This document shows, in pieces, positions 39,871 to 47,104 of a DNA stretch of 47,104 nucleotides. The position numbers and the translations under genes were made by a program. Numbering within the stretch: position 1 is the stretch's first letter; every line of letters begins with the position of its first letter. Under the pieces are notes generated by a model. That model did no database searches. It saw only the letters and a list, made by a program, of their open reading frames with translations, and had not been told where the DNA came from. The stretch is from a virus: positions 1 through 47,104 of the IMG/VR virus record IMGVR_UViG_3300029787_000089. One strand, 5' to 3'.

Positions 39871-39924
39871 CCAATTACTCTCCTCCGTAGTAACATTCTG
39901 TTCCTACTACGGAGAGATAATTGG
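39871..39924 (-). ncRNA. Early-transcript hairpin, copy 6 (diverged)
   Basis: As - strand RNA: CCAATTA/TAATTGG, then TCCGTA/TACGGA with a small 3' side bulge, a GTAG-type bulge on the 5' side, inner AACA/TGTT and loop GAA. The architecture is that of the other copies but the inner hairpin sequence is different. Confidence 0.6.
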
Positions 39925-40150
39925 GTTCCCATCAGCAAAGGCTTTTTGGCAGCTTCGCTGCAATGCGGGGGGGTGCGAAAAAAAACCTGCACATGTATAT
40001 ATATATAAACAACCACTCTCATATACAGACAAAAATCTACGGACTACTCATCAAAATAAAATAAGGTATCCATACTGTGACATAATTACAACAAAGCGGT
40101 ACTAATTAGTTCTTTATTAGTATTTTTTTATTATTTTTTTAGTATCTCTA

Positions 40151-40179
40151 TTGTAGAACTTTACAGTATAGTGTATAAT
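40151..40179 (+). promoter_or_regulatory. Promoter candidate giving a leaderless terL mRNA
   Basis: TATAAT (40174-40179, perfect) lies 17 nt behind TTGTAG (40151-40156, weak -35). Start of transcription would fall at or next to the A of the terL ATG (40186), so the mRNA would have no leader. No Shine-Dalgarno precedes terL, which fits. Confidence 0.5.
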
Positions 40180-40185
40180 ATTACT

Positions 40186-41727
40186 ATGGAGTATTTAAAT
40201 AGTAATTATATAGAAGAGTTTATCAACCTTGAAACTTTACTGAAGCAACAGGTTGATACTCAGTGCAATGAAGACTTCTTGTCCTTTGTAAGATTAATGG
40301 CACCTTCGATTGTGTCTGACTTTAGAATGGGTCGTCACATTGAAGTTATATCAGATAAACTACAACAGGTACAGGATGGTCAAATAAAACGACTGATGGT
40401 GTTTTTACCACCACGTTCCTCCAAGTCTGTTGTCTGTTCCAAGTTGTTTCCCGCATGGTATCTTGGTAAGAACCCTGAACATGAGATACTGAGCATATCT
40501 CACAGCGATCAACTGGCAAGTGACTTTGGCCGATCAGTACGTGACATAGTAAACACTGAAGAATATCAGAAGGTGTTTAGGGGTGTCTCCCTGAGAAGTG
40601 ATGTCAGGGCTGCTGGTAAGTGGAAGACAAACCATAATGGTACTTACTATGCTGCCGGTGTCCGATCCCAGATTGCAGGTCGTGGCGCACACGTAGCTAT
40701 ACTTGATGATGCAATGTCGGAAGAGGATGCTATCTCCAGCGCAGGTAGGCGCTTTATCAAGGAATGGTATCCTGCTGGTTTACGTACACGTATCATGCCT
40801 GACGGGGCTATCGTAATAATCAACACCCGATATCACTATGATGATCTCTGTGGCTGGCTTCTCAAGCAACAGGAAAACATGTCCGACTATGAAACGATAC
40901 CGTGGGAGGTAGTGAAGATACCGGCATGGCTGGATGAGGACGCCTCAGAACTACTGGACCTTCCTGTAGGAACGAGTTACTTTCCACAATGGAAACCGGA
41001 TCGGGTACTGCGAATGGACGAAAGTGAGATCAAGGCCAGCAACGGAAGCCGGTACTGGAACTCACTGTACATGCAAGACCCCACACCTGAAGAGGGTGGT
41101 CTTATAAAGAAACGCTGGATACAGGATTGGCAATATGAAGACCCGCCCAACTGTGAGTTTGTCATACAGACATACGATACTGCCTTCTCTACTTCTACCA
41201 CCGCTGACTACAGCGTAATACAAACATGGGGCATATTCTACATGTATGACCAAGATGAAGAAGGTAAGGAGGACTTTGCAGCCCACCTGATACTTCTTGG
41301 CAACATCAAAGGCCGCTTTGAGTATCCAGAACTGAGGCGGCTGGCACAGAAGTTGTATAACCAACATAAGCCTGATGTCTGCATGGTGGAGAAGAAGGCA
41401 TCCGGTCAGTCTCTGATACAGGATATGCGTAGAGCGGGACTCCCGGTAATGGAATATAATCCTGACAGGGATAAGGTATCCAGAGTTTATGCGGCCAGCC
41501 CCATCATGGAGGCAGGTAGGCTGTGGATACCCAAGAGTAAGAAGTGGGCAGATGATCTCATAGAAGAACTAGTAAGGTTTCCCAATGCAGCGCATGATGA
41601 CCAAGTAGATGCCCTGACAATGGCAGTGCATTATATGAAGGAATCATGGCACCTTTCCCATCCCGAAGACCCCGAAGAAGAAGAGGATCGGGTAAGAGGG
41701 GGCAGGGCAACATACTGGAATGTCTGA
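40186..41727 (+). CDS. terL: Terminase large subunit
   Basis: 513 aa from the ATG at 40186; a GTG at 40171 lies in the -10 box and is less likely. ATPase: Walker A-like LPPRSSKS (74-81), Walker B VAILDDAM (about 170-177), preceded by SQIAGRGAH. Nuclease (RNase H fold): IQTYDTAFSTSTTADYS (D331), MVEKKASGQSLIQDM, and HDDQVDALTMAV near the end. It packages DNA into the prohead with TerS, which is encoded 22 kb away on the other strand. It is the first gene of the rightward head module. Confidence 0.95.
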   Translation: MEYLNSNYIEEFINLETLLKQQVDTQCNEDFLSFVRLMAPSIVSDFRMGRHIEVISDKLQQVQDGQIKRLMVFLPPRSSKSVVCSKLFPAWYLGKNPEHEILSISHSDQLASDFGRSVRDIVNTEEYQKVFRGVSLRSDVRAAGKWKTNHNGTYYAAGVRSQIAGRGAHVAILDDAMSEEDAISSAGRRFIKEWYPAGLRTRIMPDGAIVIINTRYHYDDLCGWLLKQQENMSDYETIPWEVVKIPAWLDEDASELLDLPVGTSYFPQWKPDRVLRMDESEIKASNGSRYWNSLYMQDPTPEEGGLIKKRWIQDWQYEDPPNCEFVIQTYDTAFSTSTTADYSVIQTWGIFYMYDQDEEGKEDFAAHLILLGNIKGRFEYPELRRLAQKLYNQHKPDVCMVEKKASGQSLIQDMRRAGLPVMEYNPDRDKVSRVYAASPIMEAGRLWIPKSKKWADDLIEELVRFPNAAHDDQVDALTMAVHYMKESWHLSHPEDPEEEEDRVRGGRATYWNV

Positions 41728-41734
41728 TAAAGAT

Positions 41735-41763
41735 TTGGGATTTAGCAGTTTATGTGCTATAAT
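41735..41763 (+). promoter_or_regulatory. Promoter for portal (GATTTGGGA type)
   Basis: -35 TTGGGA (41735-41740), spacer 17 nt, -10 TATAAT (41758-41763). The -35 and its left flank GATTTGGGA are identical to the promoter at 45132. It is in the gap between terL and portal. Confidence 0.75.
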
Positions 41764-41797
41764 TAATGCAGGGAACAAATTTTGAATAGGGAAATAA

Positions 41798-44344
41798 ATG
41801 GCTACTGAAAGAAATCCATACGATATAATGCCAGAAGAAGTTGGTGATGTTGTTGCGATGCCTATGGAAGAAGAGGCCAGCGCAACCTTTGAACTTGATC
41901 CTTCAGACGGTGGTGTTATTGTTGACTTCTCTGAACAGACTGTAGATATGGAAGCATCAGAAGATATTGCTGAATGGTTTGGTGATATGTCTGAACTTCT
42001 TGAAGAAGATGAACTAAATGATATCGCCAACGATGTTATTGAAAACTATCAGTCTGATAAAGATTCCCGTGCTGAATGGGAGTCCATGTTTGAGAGTGGC
42101 TTTGACCTTCTCGGTCTTAAACTGGAGCAGGGTTCAGAACCCTTCGAAGGTGCATGTACCGCTGTACATCCCCTCCTGATTGAGTCGGCAGTCAAGTTCC
42201 AATCCAAGGCATCCGGGGAACTGTTTCCATCAAACGGTCCTGTCAAGGCACAGATACTTGGTAAGTCAGACACAGAAAAAGAATTACAGGCCAATAGGGT
42301 TCAGAACTTTATGAACTATCAGGTAACGGAGCAGATGCCCGAATACTTTGATGAGTTTGAAAGAATGCTGTTTCATCTCCCGATTATCGGATCGGCGTTT
42401 AAAAAGCTGTATTATGACGCCACGACCAAGCGTCCTAAATCTGAGTTTATTCCCATTGATCAGTTCTATGTTTCATACTATGCAACTGATCTGTCTAACG
42501 CAGACAGGTACACACATGTAATCTACCGTAGTCCTGTTGAAATAGCACGGGATATTAATGCTGGTGTTTATCAGGCTGTTGATCTTCCCGTACCATCAGT
42601 TAATAATATTACGACCTTTGCAGAGAAGATGGATACAATCATTGGATTGTCTCCCTCCTCTGATAGTGATCCTCAGTATGTGTTGCTGGAACAACACTGC
42701 TATCTTGATATTGAGGGGGAAGACATTCCCCTCCCTTATATTGTTACTGTTGAGAGTCAGTCTCGACAGATACTAAGTATTCGTAGAAACTATAAACAAG
42801 ACGATCCAAACAAAGAGAAAATAGAACATTTCGTTCATTACAGGTTTGTACCGGGTTTTGGTTTTTACGGTCTTGGTCTTATACATTTCCTTGGTAATTT
42901 GACTATGAGTGCTACTGCAGCAATGCGTTCGCTAATAGATGCAGGGCAGTTTGCAAATCTACCGGGAGGGTTTAAGGCTAAAGGAGTAAGGATGGTTGGC
43001 GACAACGAACCCATTGCTCCCGGCGAGTTCAAGGAGGTTGAAGCAACTGGTATAGATTTGTCAAAGGCTATTGTTCCCCTTCCTTATAAAGAGCCTTCCT
43101 CTACTTTATTCCAGATGTTGAATTTCGTAGCTACTGCTGGACAGAAGTTTGCGGACAGCACGGAGCAGGTTATCTCCGATGCTGCCTCCTATGGACCCGT
43201 TGGAACCACTATGGCTTTGCTGGAAGCAAGCAGTAAATTTTTCTCAGCAATCCATAAACGGCTTCACAAGTCTCAGAAAGATGAGTTCCGTATTCTTGCT
43301 CGCATTGACTATGACTATCTTCCTACTGAATATCCTTATGATGTTCCATACGAAGATCGTAGTATCTTTAAGCAGGACTTTGACGGACGTGTAGATATTA
43401 TTCCGGTATCTGATCCTAACATCCCATCTAACGCACATCGCATGATGATGGCGAACATGGCACTACAGATGGCGCAGCAGTCTCCTCCCGGTATGTTCAA
43501 TCTGGAGGAACTGAACAGAACAATTCTCAATGCAGCCAACATGCCTAATGTTGATCAGATACTTCCACCGAAGATTGAACCCAAACCGCTTGATCCTGTA
43601 TCGGATATCATGGCTGCTACTAAGGGTGTGCCTATTGCTGCATTCCCCGGACAGAACCATGATGCACATGTACAGATTAAGATGGCATATCTGCAAGACC
43701 CTCTAAACGGTAAGAACCCAATCATGCAACGTATTGCACCGATACTTCAGGCTAACATTCAAGAACATTCTATTATGAAGTATCAGGAACAGATGAACGG
43801 CATGACTGATCAGATGATGCAGGGAGTTAGCCCCGAAGAAGCGCAGAACCCCGCTATCGTTGAGATGGTCATGGCACAAGCTGCACAACAAATTCTTAAT
43901 GCCAATCAGGCAATGGGTCAGGCGCAGTCTCCCGAACAGCAGCTTGTATCGCTGGAACAGGCCAAGGTTGAACTTGAGAAACAGAAACTGGAGTCTGATA
44001 CTATGGTTCAGGCTGCTGAGATGGAACTCAAGACCAAGAAACTTAAACTTGAAGAAGCTGATCAGATCATTGATCTTCTCAAGACTAATGCCACTAACAG
44101 CATGAAAGAAGAAAAATCAGAGCTTGATCGGGATGCCAAAGAACGTCTCAAGGAATTGGATATTGAAGGAAAGCTGGACCTTGAAGATTTTAAAGTAACA
44201 GCAGAAAATGAAAGAGAAGTTGCCCGAACAATTAAAGATATGTTAGAGGCAAGAATGCAAGATGACAAAGACATGGAAGAAAAAGCTCTTGAAGCTTTAA
44301 CACAATTAGCAGTATCTCAGAGGGAGAATAATTATGATGACTAA
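41798..44344 (+). CDS. Portal protein (P22-like)
   Basis: 848 aa. Conserved blocks: ESGFDLLGLKLEQGSEPFEG, FYVSYYATDLSNADRYTHVI, RFVPGFGFYGLGLIHFLGNL and SYGPVGTTMALLEASSKFFS, typical of P22-like portals. The C-terminal about 170 residues are Met/Gln-rich, then a long coiled coil (LEQAKVELEKQKLESDTMVQ), comparable with the helical barrel of P22 portal. It forms the dodecameric DNA gate. Start has GGG upstream and its own promoter. Confidence 0.85.
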   Translation: MATERNPYDIMPEEVGDVVAMPMEEEASATFELDPSDGGVIVDFSEQTVDMEASEDIAEWFGDMSELLEEDELNDIANDVIENYQSDKDSRAEWESMFESGFDLLGLKLEQGSEPFEGACTAVHPLLIESAVKFQSKASGELFPSNGPVKAQILGKSDTEKELQANRVQNFMNYQVTEQMPEYFDEFERMLFHLPIIGSAFKKLYYDATTKRPKSEFIPIDQFYVSYYATDLSNADRYTHVIYRSPVEIARDINAGVYQAVDLPVPSVNNITTFAEKMDTIIGLSPSSDSDPQYVLLEQHCYLDIEGEDIPLPYIVTVESQSRQILSIRRNYKQDDPNKEKIEHFVHYRFVPGFGFYGLGLIHFLGNLTMSATAAMRSLIDAGQFANLPGGFKAKGVRMVGDNEPIAPGEFKEVEATGIDLSKAIVPLPYKEPSSTLFQMLNFVATAGQKFADSTEQVISDAASYGPVGTTMALLEASSKFFSAIHKRLHKSQKDEFRILARIDYDYLPTEYPYDVPYEDRSIFKQDFDGRVDIIPVSDPNIPSNAHRMMMANMALQMAQQSPPGMFNLEELNRTILNAANMPNVDQILPPKIEPKPLDPVSDIMAATKGVPIAAFPGQNHDAHVQIKMAYLQDPLNGKNPIMQRIAPILQANIQEHSIMKYQEQMNGMTDQMMQGVSPEEAQNPAIVEMVMAQAAQQILNANQAMGQAQSPEQQLVSLEQAKVELEKQKLESDTMVQAAEMELKTKKLKLEEADQIIDLLKTNATNSMKEEKSELDRDAKERLKELDIEGKLDLEDFKVTAENEREVARTIKDMLEARMQDDKDMEEKALEALTQLAVSQRENNYDD

Positions 44345-44507
44345 AGGTAAGGGGTATCCTGAACATGTAAAGGATACTGGTAAAAGTTTTGGCGATGCCT
44401 ATGCACAGGATGTAACGGGTGGTCGCAATGTTCGTTCTGTTCTTAATGAATGGGATGAATTCTCTTGGAAGGCTTCTGATGGCAAGAAGGGTTCTAAAAA
44501 GAAGTAG
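44334..44507 (+). CDS. Small hypothetical protein in head module
   Basis: 57 aa from ATG at 44334 (or 44337), overlapping the portal end by 11 nt. Sequence: MMTKGKGYPEHVKDTGKSFG, then GGRNVRSVLNEWDEFSWKAS and a Lys-rich tail GKKGSKKK. The next gene starts directly after its stop (TAGATG). A short protein of this kind after the portal is usual in related phages; function unknown. Confidence 0.65.
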   Translation: MMTKGKGYPEHVKDTGKSFGDAYAQDVTGGRNVRSVLNEWDEFSWKASDGKKGSKKK

Positions 44508-44702
44508 ATGAATATTTGGGATGAAGTAGTTCAGGGGTTTAACGAAGAAATAAATAAACTCAGACTTACATTATCAAACGGTTCTGCGGAAGACTATTCA
44601 CATTACCGCCAAATAGTAGGGTCCATCTCAAGTCTTGAGTGGGCCAGAGATAACTTAACAGACATAGTAAAAAAACGTATGTACATGGAGGACGACGAGT
44701 AG
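44508..44702 (+). CDS. Small hypothetical protein in head module
   Basis: 64 aa: MNIWDEVVQGFNEEINKLRL, then SHYRQIVGSISSLEWARDNL. Helical; the 'a...hyr...G.i..le.a.....d..' pattern is common in small proteins next to phage portals. The ATG touches the preceding stop. Role unknown. Confidence 0.65.
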   Translation: MNIWDEVVQGFNEEINKLRLTLSNGSAEDYSHYRQIVGSISSLEWARDNLTDIVKKRMYMEDDE

Positions 44703-44704
44703 TA

Positions 44705-45130
44705 ATGCAACAAGTAGGTTTAGGTGGCGCACTAAAAAATGATATGTGGATAACTGAGGATGACGCCCCCGATCCAAGTCCACTACCCACTTTACCGGGC
44801 TTTCACGTTTTAGTGCGCCCCGTTACAGTAAAGAGTGTAACCAAAGGCGGTATTCTTATACCGGATTCAACCAAGGATGATATGTCATATCTCACCACTG
44901 TCGCACAGGTTCTAGCGTTAGGAGACTTGGCATACATGGATAAAGAGAAGTTTCCGGCAGGAGCATGGTGTAATGTAGGTGACTATGTATGCTATGGTAA
45001 ACATGCCGGAACTAAATTATTTTACAAGGGTATACGTCTCATACTCTTGTTTGATGATCAGATTATTATGAAAGTAGAAGACGCTAAAGACCTTGATCCA
45101 ACTTTTAATCTAGGAAAAAGTTCTAACTGA
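44705..45130 (+). CDS. GroES-like co-chaperonin (Cpn10 fold)
   Basis: 141 aa. After about 30 residues the Cpn10 pattern follows: GFHVLVRPVTVKSVTKGGIL, then IPDSTKDDMSYLTTVAQVLA (mobile-loop region), LGDLAY, WCNVGDYVCYGKHAGTKLFY and LILLFDDQIIMKVED. T4 gp31 and similar phage proteins replace host GroES so that GroEL can fold the capsid protein. Here the gene is placed between portal and scaffold. A rather short mobile loop and extra ends are the main differences from GroES. Confidence 0.85.
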   Translation: MQQVGLGGALKNDMWITEDDAPDPSPLPTLPGFHVLVRPVTVKSVTKGGILIPDSTKDDMSYLTTVAQVLALGDLAYMDKEKFPAGAWCNVGDYVCYGKHAGTKLFYKGIRLILLFDDQIIMKVEDAKDLDPTFNLGKSSN

Positions 45131-45131
45131 T

Positions 45132-45160
45132 TTGGGAAATCTACATTTTTGTGATATAAT
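45132..45160 (+). promoter_or_regulatory. Promoter for scaffold/head genes (GATTTGGGA type)
   Basis: -35 TTGGGA (45132-45137), spacer 17 nt, -10 TATAAT (45155-45160). Its box and flank are identical to those of the promoter at 41735, with the same spacer length. Start of the scaffold gene is about 45 nt downstream. Confidence 0.8.
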
Positions 45161-45204
45161 ATAATAAACGTAAATCGTTTGTGTCGTTAACAACGGAGAG
45201 TGAA

Positions 45205-46155
45205 ATGTCAGAACAAGATGGCTGGAGCGATATTGAAGTTCCAGAAGAAGATAAGATTGAAATTGAAATTGAACAGGATGAGCCTGAAGAAGTTAAAGAA
45301 GAAGAGGCGCAGCCTGTAGTAGAAGCTAAAGAAGAGCCTAAAGAAGAAGAAATTAAAGAAGAGCCTCCTGAACTGGAGGGTATTGAAACTAAAGGTGCTG
45401 AAAAAAGAATACGTCAGCTTATTCGCCAACGCAAAGATCGTGAAGAAGAAGTTGAACAGCTATTAGAAACTAATAGAAAACTTACTGAAACATTAAAACA
45501 AAAAGAAGAAGAAGTTTTTAATGTTAGTAAAGATAGTCTTGAAGCATCTGAGAAACAGCTAACAGATAAGATTGACTTAGCTCGTCAGGCTTATCTTGAA
45601 GCATTTGAAGAAGGCAATAAGGAACGAGTACTTCAAGCACAGGAAATGCTTAATGATGCTCAAGCCGATTTAAAAAACGTAACTTCAGTAAAGTCTCGTT
45701 ACTCTGAAGAATATTCTGAGCCTGTTCAGCAAGAAGCACAACCTCCCGCACCAAGACGCAGGGATAGGCGTGCAGAAGAATGGGCAAGTAACAATGAGTG
45801 GTTTGGTCAGGATAAGGTTATGACTGCCGCTGCTTTGGCAATCGACGCTGATCTAAAGGAGCAAGGATATGATCCAGATGATGAAGACTTCTATAACGAA
45901 GTTAATAACAGGATTCAAGAAGCCTTTCCACACAAGTTTGGAGAGGTTCAGGAACGTGTGCAGGAAAACACGAACAAACCTGCTCAAGTGGTATCGGGGG
46001 CTTCACGCTCGTCTCCGAACTCAAATAGGAAGATTAAGCTTTCGAAAGAAGACGTAAATCTTGCTAATAAATGGGGTATCCCACTTGAAAAGTATGCCGC
46101 CGAAAAGCTGAAGGTAACTTCGGCTGACGGTGAATATACTGATATAAACATGTAA
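45205..46155 (+). CDS. Scaffolding-type protein
   Basis: 316 aa from ATG at 45205 (GGAGAG upstream). The N-terminal 75 residues are Glu/Pro/Lys-rich (EIEIEQDEPEEVKEEEAQPV). A coiled coil follows (RKDREEEVEQLLETNRKLTE and LKQKEEEVFNVSKDSLEASE), then a region with RRDRRAEEWASNNEWFGQDK. This composition and place before the coat gene are usual for capsid scaffolds, which guide shell assembly and then leave. No protease gene is visible. Confidence 0.75.
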   Translation: MSEQDGWSDIEVPEEDKIEIEIEQDEPEEVKEEEAQPVVEAKEEPKEEEIKEEPPELEGIETKGAEKRIRQLIRQRKDREEEVEQLLETNRKLTETLKQKEEEVFNVSKDSLEASEKQLTDKIDLARQAYLEAFEEGNKERVLQAQEMLNDAQADLKNVTSVKSRYSEEYSEPVQQEAQPPAPRRRDRRAEEWASNNEWFGQDKVMTAAALAIDADLKEQGYDPDDEDFYNEVNNRIQEAFPHKFGEVQERVQENTNKPAQVVSGASRSSPNSNRKIKLSKEDVNLANKWGIPLEKYAAEKLKVTSADGEYTDINM

Positions 46156-46171
46156 GCGTGGAGGAAAGAAT

Positions 46172-46660
46172 ATGACACGAAATGAATCACGTACTGAGAG
46201 TATGAGAGAACAGAATACCAGAGAAGAAGATTGGACCTTTGAAGAGCCAAATGCCCTTGATATCCCTGAAAACGTAAAAGCACGTTTTGATAATGAGGGT
46301 ATGGCATTGCGTTGGATACGAGTCTCCCTTCAAGGCAAAGATGACATCACGAATGTTGGCAAGAAAATGCAAGCAGGATGGGTGTTCGTAACTCCTGATG
46401 AAGTTCCCGAAATGGCTCTAACATCCTTCGTGAGGGATGAAGGCAGGTATCAAGGCTCCGTGTGTCGAGGTGATGTAGCCTTGGTTAAAATGCCCGCCGG
46501 AAAAGTGAACGCTCGTAGGAAATTCTATGAAGGTAAATCTAATGATCAGATGGATGCAGTCAACTCTCAGTTGATGAAGAACTCTGATTCACGCTTTCCC
46601 ATTTCCAATACGAGTCGTTCTGTCACAACAAAGGGAAGGCAACCGTCCTTTCAGGACTAA
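46172..46660 (+). CDS. Head-module protein, unknown function
   Basis: 162 aa, Shine-Dalgarno GGAGGAAAGAAT. Central block: RFDNEGMALRWIRVSLQGKD, then NVGKKMQAGWVFVTPDEVPE and GRYQGSVCRGDVALVKMPAG. It ends with a Ser/Asn-rich tail. Proteins of this type (gm.lRWir......D..nv..r...Gw..V...e.p) occur between scaffold and capsid genes in marine podoviruses. A minor head role is inferred. Confidence 0.7.
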   Translation: MTRNESRTESMREQNTREEDWTFEEPNALDIPENVKARFDNEGMALRWIRVSLQGKDDITNVGKKMQAGWVFVTPDEVPEMALTSFVRDEGRYQGSVCRGDVALVKMPAGKVNARRKFYEGKSNDQMDAVNSQLMKNSDSRFPISNTSRSVTTKGRQPSFQD

Positions 46661-46684
46661 CTTCCCCAACTAAGGAGATGAAAC

Positions 46685-47104
46685 ATGTCTACTACTAAAG
46701 CATTTCGTGGTTTCATTCCTGCTCGTAAGAAGGGTGGCGGCTACAACAATGAAGCCGTGACCGACATGATTACTCTGACCTCAACGGGTCAGGCCCAATC
46801 GCCCTCCAACAGCATCTTTACCGGTGATCCGGTGGTGCTTCCCGGTGCGAACTTTGCAACGATTTCTCCGTATATCGCTGCAACGCTCAAGCCGTCTGGA
46901 GTGTTCATGGGTTGTCAGTATGTTGAAAATGGCGAGCAGAAATTCTCCCGGTATTGGCCGGGTGGAGTGTCAGCCACGGACATTAAATTCTTTGTAATCA
47001 CTGATCCCGATCAGACGTATTACATTCAGGCTTCTCTGTCGCTGTCGGCGGCTGAGTTGGCTATTGTCAGAAACTACAACGTAACCGTTAGCTCCACTGC
47101 CTCT
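46685..47104 (+). CDS. Head structural protein, N-terminal part (runs off the window)
   Basis: 140 residues visible, frame open to the end. Shine-Dalgarno AAGGAGATGAAAC. Starts MSTTKAFRGFIPARKKGGGY, then FTGDPVVLPGANFATISPYI and GVFMGCQYVENGEQKFSRYW. The 'fRGFiPark.gggynn' start and 'GvfmGceY.d' element are known from capsid-associated (decoration-type) proteins of marine phages. The major coat gene would then follow outside. The alternative is that this is the coat itself. Confidence 0.6.
   Translation, partial: MSTTKAFRGFIPARKKGGGYNNEAVTDMITLTSTGQAQSPSNSIFTGDPVVLPGANFATISPYIAATLKPSGVFMGCQYVENGEQKFSRYWPGGVSATDIKFFVITDPDQTYYIQASLSLSAAELAIVRNYNVTVSSTAS

Larger units (their letters stand above)
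39679..40185. other. Non-coding divergence region (leader, promoters, possible origin)
   Basis: About 500 nt without a credible gene between the leftward and rightward blocks. It holds several palindromes: CAGTCTT/AAGACTG near 39750, 39799-39829, 39871-39924, and GCAGC/GCTGC near 39950. A G7 run and an A8 run follow near 39966-39983, then an AT-rich stretch from about 40005 to 40170. The early leftward promoter should lie here, but I find only weak candidates (for example TTGTCT with TTTATA near 40030-40000 on the - strand). The AT-rich part could also be a replication origin. Confidence 0.6.

Noticed and set aside
1-47104. Integrase, repressor or other lysogeny genes, and insertion sequences
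   Set aside because: Looked for but not seen; the phage appears lytic within this window.

Overview
The window is part of the genome of a tailed double-stranded DNA phage, most likely a marine podovirus. It carries a P22-like portal, a P22 gp10-like stabilisation protein, T7-like internal virion genes and a T7-like replication set. No tape-measure, sheath, integrase, repressor or RNA polymerase gene is visible. Gene content (adenosylcobalamin-type ribonucleotide reductase, ThyX, Hsp20, a 3TM holin of the gene-transfer-agent type, DUF932, DUF3310) fits a lytic marine phage, perhaps of an alphaproteobacterium; the host is inference. Both ends cut genes: a tail fibre at base 1 and a head protein at 47104. 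Both are on the + strand, so one rightward late block probably continues outside the window.

Layout. (1) 1-17538, + strand: tail fibre genes, gp10-like protein, a compact row of structural and ejection proteins (up to 1421 aa), then lysis genes (M15 peptidase, several one- or two-TM proteins with coiled coils), an acidic secreted protein and a NifU-like Fe-S protein. The row ends at a strong terminator near 17605-17649. (2) 17636-39608, - strand. Near its distal end lie terS, a holin, and a methyltransferase/glycosyltransferase cassette. Next come Hsp20, ribonucleotide reductase and nucleases, then the replication core (SSB, endonuclease VII-like protein, DNA polymerase I, PD-(D/E)XK protein, primase-helicase), ThyX, a SleB-type hydrolase and about 25 very small overlapping genes. 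(3) 39679-40185: a non-coding, AT-rich, palindrome-rich divergence region. (4) 40186-47104, + strand: terL, portal, a GroES-like co-chaperonin, scaffold and head proteins, with two promoters sharing the same -35 box.

The most unusual signal is in the leftward block. A family of about 53-nt hairpins sits between genes at 31.5, 36.8, 38.5, 39.35, 39.63 and (diverged) 39.87 kb. Each has a variable but fully compensated outer stem, a conserved GUAGA bulge and a small inner hairpin. Nearly every imperfect pair is a G-U wobble only when read as the - strand RNA, so these look like RNA structures in the early transcript, comparable in position to the RNase III sites of T7 early mRNA. Two further structured RNAs are interleaved with them. 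One, at 36634-36777, has a canonical T-arm and acceptor stem but is too long for a tRNA. The other, at 39211-39336, has a T-arm-like hairpin inside a closed 14-bp stem. Together they suggest an early leader region built of processed, partly tRNA-like RNAs.
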